Shown piece after piece: positions 1 to 6,691 of a stretch of 11,049 nt of DNA. How positions within the stretch are numbered: position 1 is the stretch's first letter; the number at the start of each line of letters is the position of its first letter. Position numbers and translations under genes: made by a program. The notes beneath the pieces were generated by a model. That model searched no databases. It saw only the letters and a program-made list of their open reading frames with translations, and was not told the DNA's origin. Source of the stretch: SM23-78 sp041479965. Its GTDB lineage: Archaea; Nanobdellota; Nanobdellia; Woesearchaeales; SM23-78. The stretch is taken from contig JBGOZE010000046.1 in NCBI GenBank assembly GCA_041479965.1, positions 1 through 11,049 on the forward strand, read 5' to 3'.

Positions 1-94
1 AATAACTACTTATAATCCTGAAAAACACTATCGTAAACTCATAGAAGTCTTTAACAAAGCTATTTCGGAGGAAAAATCAAAATGGAAGCATTAA
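1..94 (+). CDS. 3' end of an unidentified CDS, possibly a glycosyltransferase
   Basis: The frame beginning at base 2 is open from the window edge to a TAA at 92-94 and encodes the last 30 residues of a protein, ending in KWKH. The visible tail contains the stretch NPEKHYRKLIEVFNKAI, an amphipathic helix of the kind that closes many GT-B glycosyltransferases, but this is too little to assign a family. The stop lies 13 nt inside the next gene (start at 82), and the Shine-Dalgarno of that gene sits within this one, so the two are probably cotranscribed and translationally coupled. The other two frames across this stretch carry early stops. The gene is cut by the window edge, not broken. The glycosyltransferase suggestion rests mainly on neighbouring genes. 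Confidence 0.5.
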   Translation, partial: ITTYNPEKHYRKLIEVFNKAISEEKSKWKH

Positions 95-1050
95 TCTGCA
101 TTACTTATCGTTGCAATGCTCACTGTCACATGTGCAACATCTGGAAGAATCCTTCTCAGAGAAAGCAGGAAATCACTGTTACTGATATCAAGAAGCTGCC
201 TAATGGCTTAGAATTTGCTAATATCACTGGCGGAGAGCCTTTCATGAGGGATGATATTGAAGACATTGTCAAAACAGTATTGAAGAAAACCAAGCGTTTA
301 GTTATTTCTACTAATGGTTATTTCACAGACAAGATTGTTAAGCTTGCCAGGAAATACCCGCAAATAGGCGTCAGGGTTTCTATTGAAGGATTACCAGCTG
401 CTAATGATGAGTTAAGAGGCTTAAAAGATGGCTTTGACCACGGCATTAGAACATTAATAGCTCTTCACGAGCTTGGATTAAAAGATATTGGTTTTGGAAT
501 CACAGTAAGTGACAAGAATGCCAAGGACTTGCTGGAATTATATCACTTAGCTAAATGGCTTGGTTTGGAGTTCGCAACAGCAGCTACTCATAACACTTAT
601 TACTTCCATAAATTTGATAATAAGTTCAATGATAAGAGAATGATTACTGGTGAGTTCAAGAAATTAGTGAAAGAGCTCTTGAAATCAAAGAAGCCAAAAG
701 ACTGGTTCAGAGCTTATTTCAACTACGGATTAATCAATTATATTAATGGTAACAAGAGATTATTGCCTTGCGAGATGGGAACAGATGTTTTCTTCCTAGA
801 CCCTTACGGGGAAGTTTACCCTTGTAATGGAATGGATTGGAGCATGGGCAACATAAAGAAGCAGTCATTTGAGGAAATCTGGAACAGCAAGAAAGCAATT
901 GAAGTAAGAAATAAAGTAAAGAATTGCACAAAGAACTGCTGGATGGTAGGCTCAGCAAGCCCAGCAATGAAAAAAGCTAAAGTCAAAGTTGGCAAATGGA
1001 TTGTTAAGAATAAGTTAGCAAAAGAAATTGATTTTAGCTGCGTGGAATGA
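82..1050 (+). CDS. Radical SAM enzyme with a SPASM/twitch-like C-terminal Cys cluster
   Basis: This 322-residue protein carries the radical SAM signature CNAHCHMC (C11, C15, C18), which binds the [4Fe-4S] cluster that cleaves S-adenosylmethionine. The SAM-contacting motif ITGGEP follows at 48-53. Near the C-terminus C230, C248, C282 and C286 form a SPASM/twitch-like set that could hold one auxiliary iron-sulfur cluster; the segment FLDPYGEVYPCNG is typical of that region. GGAGG at 67-71 lies 10 nt before the ATG and supports this start, which leaves only ten residues before the first cluster cysteine. The gene overlaps the preceding one by 13 nt and the next by ATGA. The substrate cannot be read from sequence. 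Its place among a methyltransferase and a glycosyltransferase suggests modification of a sugar, lipid or surface peptide, but this is inference. Confidence 0.85.
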   Translation: MEALICITYRCNAHCHMCNIWKNPSQRKQEITVTDIKKLPNGLEFANITGGEPFMRDDIEDIVKTVLKKTKRLVISTNGYFTDKIVKLARKYPQIGVRVSIEGLPAANDELRGLKDGFDHGIRTLIALHELGLKDIGFGITVSDKNAKDLLELYHLAKWLGLEFATAATHNTYYFHKFDNKFNDKRMITGEFKKLVKELLKSKKPKDWFRAYFNYGLINYINGNKRLLPCEMGTDVFFLDPYGEVYPCNGMDWSMGNIKKQSFEEIWNSKKAIEVRNKVKNCTKNCWMVGSASPAMKKAKVKVGKWIVKNKLAKEIDFSCVE

Positions 1051-1991
1051 AGATGAATCGATTAAAAATGAATAAATTTGAACCAAAAATAGTAGTCCCT
1101 TCAAAAGTAAATAATTCACTCTACTATTTTGCTGGCTTAGCATTCCTTGCATTTGCAAAAATAAAGAATCTGATGCGAGGCTATAAGACTCCAAGAACTT
1201 TTTCAATTCAAGATGTTGACAGAGGCATTAAGTATGATTTTGGTGTGGTAAATAAATGGTTAGGCTTTCTAAAGATATACTCGAATAAGTTCACAATAAA
1301 GTCCAAGACAGTTCTGGAGTTGGGGCCTGGTGCTGATTTAGGAATCGGCCTCATTTTGCTGATGAAAGGCGCTAAGAAATATAATGCTATTGATGTCCAT
1401 AATTTGGTAAAATCAGTCCCAGAGCAATTTTATGACGAATTTTTTAATTATATAAAGAAAATGTATAACTTTTCTAAGATTGATTTTCTACGTTCACAAT
1501 TAAAGTTAACTCAAAGAGGTAAAAACGACAAGCTAAATTATGTTTGGAAAGATGACTTTGATCTTTTAATTTTTAAAAACGAAAAAATTAATTTAGTTTT
1601 TAGCCAGGCAGCTTTTGAACATTTCGATAATGTTGAGGACACTATTGCAAAATTAAGCCAAATTACAAAAAAAGGAGCTGTCATGATTGCTGAAGTAGAT
1701 CTTAAAACTCACAGCAGATGGATACGGGATGTCGATCCTCTCAACATCTACAGATATCCTGACTTTATCTATGACCCCTTCAGATTTAGAGGTTCCCCAA
1801 ATAGAATTGGGCCGTTCCAATATGAGGACTTACTAAAAAAATACGGTTGGACTAACATTAAGATCATTCCATTGTCTGTGCTTGATAAAAATTATTTTGG
1901 CAAAGTAAAAAATACATTAAATAAAAGATTTAGAGCGGATATTAAGCGAATGAATTATTTAAGTATAATTGTCGGTGCAACTAAAAGATGA
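1047..1991 (+). CDS. Class I SAM-dependent methyltransferase of a glycan cluster
   Basis: This 314-residue protein has a Rossmann-type methyltransferase core. Motif I, VLELGPGADLGIG, is at 89-101. D116 follows in the position that usually binds the SAM ribose. The segment LVFSQAAFEHFDNVEDTI near 183-200 matches motif IV and the following helix. A hydrophobic stretch around 26-38 (YYFAGLAFLAFA) and basic flanks could make a membrane-associated N-terminus. It probably methylates a sugar or lipid-linked intermediate, judged only from context. The ATG at 1047 overlaps the upstream stop as ATGA; in-frame ATGs at 1053 and 1068 are alternatives. Its stop overlaps the glycosyltransferase start. The DNA is noticeably richer in A/T than the genes downstream, with runs of AAA, AAT, TTT and TTA codons, which may reflect a separate origin. 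Confidence 0.78.
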   Translation: MKMNRLKMNKFEPKIVVPSKVNNSLYYFAGLAFLAFAKIKNLMRGYKTPRTFSIQDVDRGIKYDFGVVNKWLGFLKIYSNKFTIKSKTVLELGPGADLGIGLILLMKGAKKYNAIDVHNLVKSVPEQFYDEFFNYIKKMYNFSKIDFLRSQLKLTQRGKNDKLNYVWKDDFDLLIFKNEKINLVFSQAAFEHFDNVEDTIAKLSQITKKGAVMIAEVDLKTHSRWIRDVDPLNIYRYPDFIYDPFRFRGSPNRIGPFQYEDLLKKYGWTNIKIIPLSVLDKNYFGKVKNTLNKRFRADIKRMNYLSIIVGATKR

Positions 1992-3091
1992 AACTCGCAA
2001 TGATCGGTCTGAGAGGCATCCCGGCGAAGTCTGGGGGTGTGGAGAATGTTGTTGAGCACTTGGCTCCTTTACTCGTTGAGCTGGGCGCTGAGGTTACTGT
2101 TTATTGCAGGAATCCTTATTGCAAGGAAAGACCAAGTTCATTTAAGGGTGTTAAGCTTAAGTATTTGCCTACTTTGAATCTTAGGGAAACAGAAGCTTTA
2201 TCTCATTCATTATTATCATCTTTTAATGCAATGTTCAAGGATTATGACCTTGTGCATTATCATGCAATGGCTAATGGTCCTTTTGCAATATTGCCAAGAG
2301 CAGTAGGTAAAAAGACGATTGTTACTTTGCATGGCTTGGATTGGGAAAGGGAAAAATGGGGTCCTCTGGCAAAAGCTTATCTTAAGCTTTCAGAAAGGAT
2401 TATCTGCGCTTTCCCTAACAAGGTTATTTCTGTGTCTAATAAGATTAAGGATTATTACAAGGAAAAATATGACAAGGACATAATATATATTCCTAATGGT
2501 GTTGATATAGCCAAGCCCAGGCCAATCTCTAATTTGAAAAGGTTTGGCTTAAGAAGAGATAATTACATCTTGTTCCTAAGCAGGATAGTCCCGGAAAAAG
2601 GAATCCACTACCTAATCAAGGCCTTCAAAGGCATCAAGACTGACTTGAAACTAGTGATAGCAGGGGACGCTACTCACACAGAAAAGTACTTTGAAGAATT
2701 AAAAGCTCTCGCAAAAGGCGACAAGAGGATAATCTTCACAGGAGCCTTATATGATGAGAAAAAAACAGAGGCTTTCAGCAACGCAAGATTCTTTGTGCTG
2801 CCATCAACAATCGAAGGCATGCCTATCGTCTTATTAGAAGCCATGAGCTTCGGCCTTTGCCCGTTAACAAGCGACATAGAGGAAAACCTTGAAGTCATAG
2901 GAGAATTAGGCTTCTCTTTCAAATCCAGAGACGTCAATGATTTAAAGAAAAAATTAGAATTCATGATCAACAACCCTTCCAAAGCTAAGAAACAAGGAGC
3001 TTTGTGCAAGGAACTAGTCAAGAGCAAGTATCAATGGAAAAGCATTGCCCAGCAGACTTATAACATCTACGAGGAGGTCTTGGAAGCGTAA
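1988..3091 (+). CDS. GT4-family (GT-B fold) glycosyltransferase
   Basis: This 367-residue protein is a retaining GT-B glycosyltransferase that would transfer a nucleotide-activated sugar to a growing glycan at the cytoplasmic membrane face. The N-terminal domain opens with IGLRGIPAKSGGVENVVEHL, the glycine-rich entrance seen in GT4 enzymes of the DUF1972-associated type, and carries HGLDWEREKWG from 115. The C-terminal domain shows SRIVPEKG at 198-205 and the donor-binding E-x7-E motif (E276 and E284, within EGMPIVLLE). The length is normal for the family. The ATG overlaps the methyltransferase stop (ATGA), so it closes this operon. Codon choice changes sharply near codon 175-195: valine is mostly GTT before that point and GTC or GTG after it, which coincides with the expected linker between the two GT-B domains. 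Sugar specificity cannot be read. Confidence 0.9.
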   Translation: MKLAMIGLRGIPAKSGGVENVVEHLAPLLVELGAEVTVYCRNPYCKERPSSFKGVKLKYLPTLNLRETEALSHSLLSSFNAMFKDYDLVHYHAMANGPFAILPRAVGKKTIVTLHGLDWEREKWGPLAKAYLKLSERIICAFPNKVISVSNKIKDYYKEKYDKDIIYIPNGVDIAKPRPISNLKRFGLRRDNYILFLSRIVPEKGIHYLIKAFKGIKTDLKLVIAGDATHTEKYFEELKALAKGDKRIIFTGALYDEKKTEAFSNARFFVLPSTIEGMPIVLLEAMSFGLCPLTSDIEENLEVIGELGFSFKSRDVNDLKKKLEFMINNPSKAKKQGALCKELVKSKYQWKSIAQQTYNIYEEVLEA

Positions 3092-3101
3092 AACATTTAA
3101 A

Positions 3102-3131
3102 CAATCCTATAAATAGGATTGAATAATCCTA
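3102..3131 (+). promoter_or_regulatory. Palindromic promoter/operator candidate before the MNT-HEPN pair
   Basis: A perfect inverted repeat, CAATCCTA (3102-3109) - TAAA - TAGGATTG (3114-3121), encloses the archaeal TATA-like box CTATAAATA (3107-3115). A third half-site, AATCCTA, lies at 3125-3131, exactly 22 nt (about two helical turns) after the first. The TATA centre is about 30 nt before the ATG at 3142 and no Shine-Dalgarno is present, so the transcript is probably leaderless or nearly so. A protein bound to the repeat would cover the TATA box. Autoregulation through the winged-helix-like N-terminus of the downstream protein is an inference. Confidence 0.6.
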
Positions 3132-3141
3132 AATAAAGAAA

Positions 3142-3762
3142 ATGATACGGAAAAACCACGAAATACTGAAGCCATTCATTGAGAAGCCCTGGCAAAAATT
3201 CACTTTCAGCCAGGTCAAGGAAGGCTCTAAGAAGAAGTCTGAGAGCTACGTATATAATTCACTCAAAAAATTTGTCAAGGAAAAAATCTTGGCTGAGGAA
3301 AAAGCAGGCAATGTTACTCTTTACTCCCTTAACCTTAATAGCCTTCAGTCCCAGGTCTATGCAGGCTTCACAGCAGAACACATGGCCTGGCATAATAAAC
3401 ACTTCCCTCTTGAGGACCTACAAAGGATGGCCTTAAAAATCCCGACACCTTTCTTCATATTCCTGGTTACGGGCAGTTATGCAAAAAATACGCAGAAAAA
3501 AGAATCTGACATTGATGTGGCAGTCATCTGTGATGACTCAATTGAGCCTAAAAAGGTCTATGCTGAGCTTAAGCATGAATGCGAGATGAACATCCCCCCA
3601 ATACACCTTTATGTGTTCAGGAAGTCAGAGCTTCTTGGAATGCTGCTAAGCGACAAGCAGAATTATGGAAAGGAACTGGCGGGAAATCACGCCTTGCTCT
3701 ATGGGGGGCAGGAATACTTTAGGATAATGGCCGAGGCAACTAAAAATGGATTCAATGGTTGA
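3142..3762 (+). CDS. MNT-type nucleotidyltransferase with an N-terminal winged-helix-like domain (putative antitoxin)
   Basis: This 206-residue protein has the minimal nucleotidyltransferase signature GS-x10-D-x-D exactly: G111 and S112, then D123 and D125 (GSYA ... SDIDVAV). Residues about 1-65 look like a winged helix: a helix-turn-helix-like segment (FTFSQVKEGSKKKSESYVYNSLKKF) followed by a basic hairpin ending YSLN. In known HEPN-MNT modules the MNT protein neutralises the HEPN RNase, in the studied HepT-MntA case by AMPylating it. The third acidic residue expected in the strand near 150-158 is not obvious; the strand reads PIHLYVF with His where Asp is common, so catalysis may be altered. 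The start is supported by the TATA spacing. The gene overlaps the HEPN gene. The DNA-binding role is inferred. Confidence 0.8.
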   Translation: MIRKNHEILKPFIEKPWQKFTFSQVKEGSKKKSESYVYNSLKKFVKEKILAEEKAGNVTLYSLNLNSLQSQVYAGFTAEHMAWHNKHFPLEDLQRMALKIPTPFFIFLVTGSYAKNTQKKESDIDVAVICDDSIEPKKVYAELKHECEMNIPPIHLYVFRKSELLGMLLSDKQNYGKELAGNHALLYGGQEYFRIMAEATKNGFNG

Positions 3763-4240
3763 AATATTCATCGAAAGAGCAGATAACGAGCTTCTCTCAG
3801 CTCAATCACTCAGAAGGCTTTCTGAAGAGCCAAAGCTAAAGGAAGAATTCGAGCTTCCAGCAGATATAACCTTCTACAGCGCAGTCATATCCCACTCATA
3901 TTACGCTATTTTTTATGCTGCAAAATCTATCCTGCTAACCAAGAACATAAGGACTTCTTCACCTGAAATTCACAGAAAGACTTTTGAGGAATTCAAAAAG
4001 CATTTTGTAGATACTGGAATCTTGGATGTCAAGCTATTGGAGATATACAGGAAGATGGCTGTGCGGGCAGACGAGCTGCTAGAGATATTCAGGGAAGAAA
4101 AATGGAAAAGAGGCAATTTCACTTACACTACCATTCCTCAAGCCAACAAGCAGCCAGCTGATGATTCATTAAGAAACGCAAAGATTTTTGTGTCTAACAT
4201 AAGGCAAGTCATAAAAAAAGCTGATGAAGGCAAACCATGA
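3746..4240 (+). CDS. HEPN-domain protein (putative RNase toxin, partner of the MNT protein)
   Basis: This 164-residue, largely helical protein resembles UPF0332-like HEPN proteins. It contains the characteristic helix SHSYYAIFYAAKSILL (49-64) followed by R69-x6-H76 (RTSSPEIH), which fits the R-x4-6-H active-site motif of HEPN ribonucleases. No tyrosine follows the His, so the R-x4-H-x-Y AMPylation site of HepT is absent and any neutralisation must differ. It begins inside the MNT gene: ATG at 3746 gives a 17-nt overlap, while a second in-frame ATG at 3755 gives an 8-nt overlap and starts MVEIFIERA, which aligns better with a typical HEPN N-terminus. Its stop overlaps the archaeosortase start as ATGA. 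A non-toxic regulatory role is possible. Toxicity is inferred from family membership only. Confidence 0.78.
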   Translation: MDSMVEIFIERADNELLSAQSLRRLSEEPKLKEEFELPADITFYSAVISHSYYAIFYAAKSILLTKNIRTSSPEIHRKTFEEFKKHFVDTGILDVKLLEIYRKMAVRADELLEIFREEKWKRGNFTYTTIPQANKQPADDSLRNAKIFVSNIRQVIKKADEGKP

Positions 4241-5208
4241 ATAAGAACTTCAAGAACTTCCTGATCAAAGTAGTCATCTTTGTAGCTATAATATTCCTAT
4301 CAAGAGTAGTCTTCCAGTTCCCTGTAGAATACTTTCACTTAAAGCTTTTCCAGCAATCTGCTGTTAACAGGATCTTCAGCAAGATAGATGGCTTGCAAGT
4401 AGTCACTTTGCTTTCAATACTGTTCGGACTATATTACCAAGGAAGGATCAGCAAGCTCAAACATAACAAGCCCAATTGGAAAAAATCAATCCTCTTATTC
4501 ATCGGCGGAGAAATAGCAATAGCTTCATACTACATCATAAGGGCTTCGACTAATTATTTCCAGCTCACAGAAGGAATATTCCTTTACATCATCCAGGCAT
4601 TGATAATGTTCAGCTTAGTCATAGCCTTCTTCTGCTTCCTGTTCGCAGTATTCGATAAAACATACCTAGAAAAGTTTTTCAAGGATTTCAAGAAGGAAAT
4701 CATCATCTTCGCAATCATAGGAGTGATCATGTACAAGCTTCTAATACTCTTCCAGCAGCAATGGTATTTCTTCTCATCAAGCGTCACCATCATACTTGCC
4801 AAGGCATTGTCATTCTTCTACCCTGTAGCTTACGTGCTAAATGCTCAAGCCCAGGGAGGGCCGATCCTGCGAGCTGCTGATTTCACAGTGTCAATAGGAT
4901 CTCCTTGCTCTGGAATTGATTCCTTGATGCTATTCTTTGTGTTCTTCTCTGTTCTTTTTGCTTTGGACAAGGACAGGCTGAAGAAGGGCTTGTACGCCAT
5001 ATTCTTCGTCATAGGCCTTGTAGGTGTCTACTTGATGAATGTCTTGAGGCTTTTCCTGCTCATGCTAGCAGGCATCCACATCTCCCCTAAATTCGCAGTG
5101 GGTTTGTTCCATACCAATGCCGGCTGGATATTATTCATAATATATTTCCTTTGCTACTATTGGGTAATAAAAAGATTTATATATGAGAAAAAACTTCTCA
5201 AGCAATAA
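4237..5208 (+). CDS. Archaeosortase (exosortase/archaeosortase-family transpeptidase)
   Basis: This 323-residue polytopic membrane protein, with roughly eight to nine hydrophobic segments, carries the family catalytic triad: C224 in GSPCSGIDSL, R271 in MNVLRLFLLMLAG and H292 in FHTNAGWILF. Each sits at the edge of a membrane helix on what should be the outer face. Archaeosortases cleave C-terminal sorting signals of secreted proteins and are thought to attach them to a membrane lipid, much as sortases and exosortases do. Two proteins with matching tails are encoded at 6692-8048 and are the likely substrates. The N-terminal half (1-150) carries extra membrane helices beyond the core. The ATG overlaps the HEPN stop, and the sugar transferase follows 12 nt after its stop. 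I cannot assign it to one of the named Art subfamilies. Confidence 0.9.
   Translation: MNKNFKNFLIKVVIFVAIIFLSRVVFQFPVEYFHLKLFQQSAVNRIFSKIDGLQVVTLLSILFGLYYQGRISKLKHNKPNWKKSILLFIGGEIAIASYYIIRASTNYFQLTEGIFLYIIQALIMFSLVIAFFCFLFAVFDKTYLEKFFKDFKKEIIIFAIIGVIMYKLLILFQQQWYFFSSSVTIILAKALSFFYPVAYVLNAQAQGGPILRAADFTVSIGSPCSGIDSLMLFFVFFSVLFALDKDRLKKGLYAIFFVIGLVGVYLMNVLRLFLLMLAGIHISPKFAVGLFHTNAGWILFIIYFLCYYWVIKRFIYEKKLLKQ
5176..5183 (+). promoter_or_regulatory. Possible internal TATA box before the sugar transferase
   Basis: TTTATATA lies near the end of the archaeosortase gene. Its centre is about 27 nt before the AAGGTG ribosome-binding site (5207-5212) and about 41 nt before the ATG at 5221, so a start near 5206 would give a short leader with that site. 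It encodes part of RFIYEK, so the match may be chance. Confidence 0.25.
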
Positions 5209-5220
5209 GGTGCTTAAGAT

Positions 5221-6549
5221 ATGAGATCCAGACCATTATCAGGCTTGAAGCAATTGTTCTTCCTAGCGCTGTATGCCTCTGACATAGCCATGTTCGCCCT
5301 TGCAGTAGTACTCGCCTCAACCCTGATTGGATTGAACCTCAACAATGTCTTCCTGGTAAGATTCTTCATGTTCACTCTCTTGATAATTCTAGTTAATTTC
5401 TCAGCCTACGGATTATATCGTGACAAGAGAAACCTGTTCGATGACAATGACTTCATGGGCATAGTCTATGCTTTACTAATAACCTCATTGATAATAATTC
5501 TCTTCATTCTCATGTTCAACCCAGGGAACTACACGCTCTTCTTGACCTTCATACTCAGCATGATATTCACAGGGATATTCATCTCCATGTCACGCCTCCT
5601 CCTGGGAAAAGTGGTCTACCTCTTCAGGAAATTAGGCTATGACAGGAGAAGAGTGCTTTTCTTCGGAGAAAACACAGTCGACCTGATCAAGAAAGTCAAA
5701 GAGCACAAATACCTAGGCTATGAGATAATCAAGACCACCAACAACGTCGAAGTGCTAAAAAAATACCTGAACACAGTCCAAGTGGTGTTCATCCACATGG
5801 AAAAGATCAACGAGGAAATCCTGGATTTAATCATCAGGAACAAGAACATCAGCTGGAAGATAATCCCTCCAGTGCTCAACCTAGTCATTGACCCAGTCAC
5901 CTTTGACGAGTTCAGGGACTACCCTATAATCAATGTTCCTGACAGCGCAAGTAAATCAAAATACCTCATAGTGAAAAGATTTATAGACTTGGTTGCATCT
6001 GGTCTCGCCTTGATTGTTCTCTCGCCTTTGTTCCTTTTCATAACCATAGTCATGAAGCTGACCATGCCTGGGATGATATTCTTCAATCAAGAAAGATTAG
6101 GCAAGGACTTGAAGCCTTTCACTCTCTACAAGTTCAGGACAATGATAGTCGGCGCTGAATCCCAGAAATCCAAGCTGAAGAGCGAAGTCAAAGGACTCTT
6201 CAAGATGAAAGATGACCCCAGGATAACCAAGTTCGGGAAATTCCTTAGGAGAACCAACATCGACGAGCTTCCGCAGCTGATAAACATCTTCAAGGGAGAC
6301 ATGTCATTGGTCGGGCCAAGGCCTCACCTGAGGATTGAGCTCGAGAACTTCAAGGCTTGGAGAAGGGAGCGCTTCAGCGTCAAGCCAGGCTTGACAGGAC
6401 TGTGGCAGGTCAATGGAAGGCACGAGCTCAACTTCGACAAGGCAGTCTTATATGACATCTACTATACCACGCACATGTCCTTTTTCACTGATTTGGCCAT
6501 CATCTTGAAAACCATCCCTTCAATGATCATGAGCAGGGGAAGATTCTGA
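5221..6549 (+). CDS. Polyprenyl-phosphate sugar-1-phosphate transferase (glycan-initiating enzyme)
   Basis: This 442-residue protein has the full architecture of WbaP/WcaJ-like enzymes. About four N-terminal membrane helices (13-130) are followed by a CoA-binding-like Rossmann domain (about 135-245, with RRRVLFFGEN), a re-entrant or membrane helix (252-280) and the bacterial sugar transferase domain. Key motifs are YKFRTM (303-308), the catalytic Asp-Glu pair D348-E349 in NIDELPQL, SLVGPRP (362-368) and KPGLTGLWQVNGR (388-400). It would transfer a sugar-1-phosphate from a nucleotide sugar to a polyprenyl phosphate (probably dolichyl phosphate in an archaeon), starting assembly of a lipid-linked glycan. 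AAGGTG at 5207-5212 is 8 nt before the ATG. It lies directly between the archaeosortase and the sorted proteins. The sugar is unknown; hexose-1-phosphate is the usual substrate. Confidence 0.93.
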   Translation: MRSRPLSGLKQLFFLALYASDIAMFALAVVLASTLIGLNLNNVFLVRFFMFTLLIILVNFSAYGLYRDKRNLFDDNDFMGIVYALLITSLIIILFILMFNPGNYTLFLTFILSMIFTGIFISMSRLLLGKVVYLFRKLGYDRRRVLFFGENTVDLIKKVKEHKYLGYEIIKTTNNVEVLKKYLNTVQVVFIHMEKINEEILDLIIRNKNISWKIIPPVLNLVIDPVTFDEFRDYPIINVPDSASKSKYLIVKRFIDLVASGLALIVLSPLFLFITIVMKLTMPGMIFFNQERLGKDLKPFTLYKFRTMIVGAESQKSKLKSEVKGLFKMKDDPRITKFGKFLRRTNIDELPQLINIFKGDMSLVGPRPHLRIELENFKAWRRERFSVKPGLTGLWQVNGRHELNFDKAVLYDIYYTTHMSFFTDLAIILKTIPSMIMSRGRF

Positions 6550-6617
6550 AAAGCCTGAAAATTCCCACACATTATTATTCTCTAGCCAGTGATAAAAAAA
6601 CTTGAAAAAGACGAAAT

Positions 6618-6627
6618 ATTTATAAAT
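6618..6627 (+). promoter_or_regulatory. TATA box for the sorted surface-protein genes
   Basis: ATTTATAAAT, preceded by the purine-rich AAAAAGACGAA, is the clearest archaeal TATA element in the window. Transcription would begin near 6648-6650, giving a leader of about 43 nt before the ATG at 6692. The rest of the 142-nt gap (6550-6691) shows no gene or clear hairpin. Confidence 0.65.
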
Positions 6628-6678
6628 GGCAAAGAGTTTCTCTCCTTAACAAATTATTAATTATTTCACTAAATTATT

Positions 6679-6687
6679 GGGGGATGA
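6679..6687 (+). promoter_or_regulatory. Shine-Dalgarno deciding the start at 6692
   Basis: GGGGGATGA lies 4 nt before the ATG at 6692 and resembles the archaeal GGAGGTGAT consensus. It overlaps an upstream in-frame TTG at 6677, so that TTG is unlikely to be the start; beginning at 6692 also places the signal peptide at the N-terminus. Confidence 0.6.
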
Positions 6688-6691
6688 AAAC

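Noticed and set aside
743..967. Open frames on the minus strand here and in other genes (for example 2674-3027, 8793-9086, 9836-10198)
   Set aside because: Each lies opposite a well-supported gene, lacks recognisable domains or its own signals, and is explained as an antisense shadow.
3179..3436. Overlapping + strand frame inside the MNT gene
   Set aside because: Its translation is Arg/Ser-rich with no motif, while the MNT frame has an exact catalytic signature.
4243..4260. Tandem repeat of AAGAACTTC at the start of the archaeosortase gene
   Set aside because: Two 9-bp copies encode the K/N-F-rich start; too short to suggest a regulatory or mobile element.
6677..6691. Upstream in-frame TTG as the start of the first sorted protein
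   Set aside because: It overlaps the likely Shine-Dalgarno and would add MGDEN before the signal peptide; ATG at 6692 fits better.
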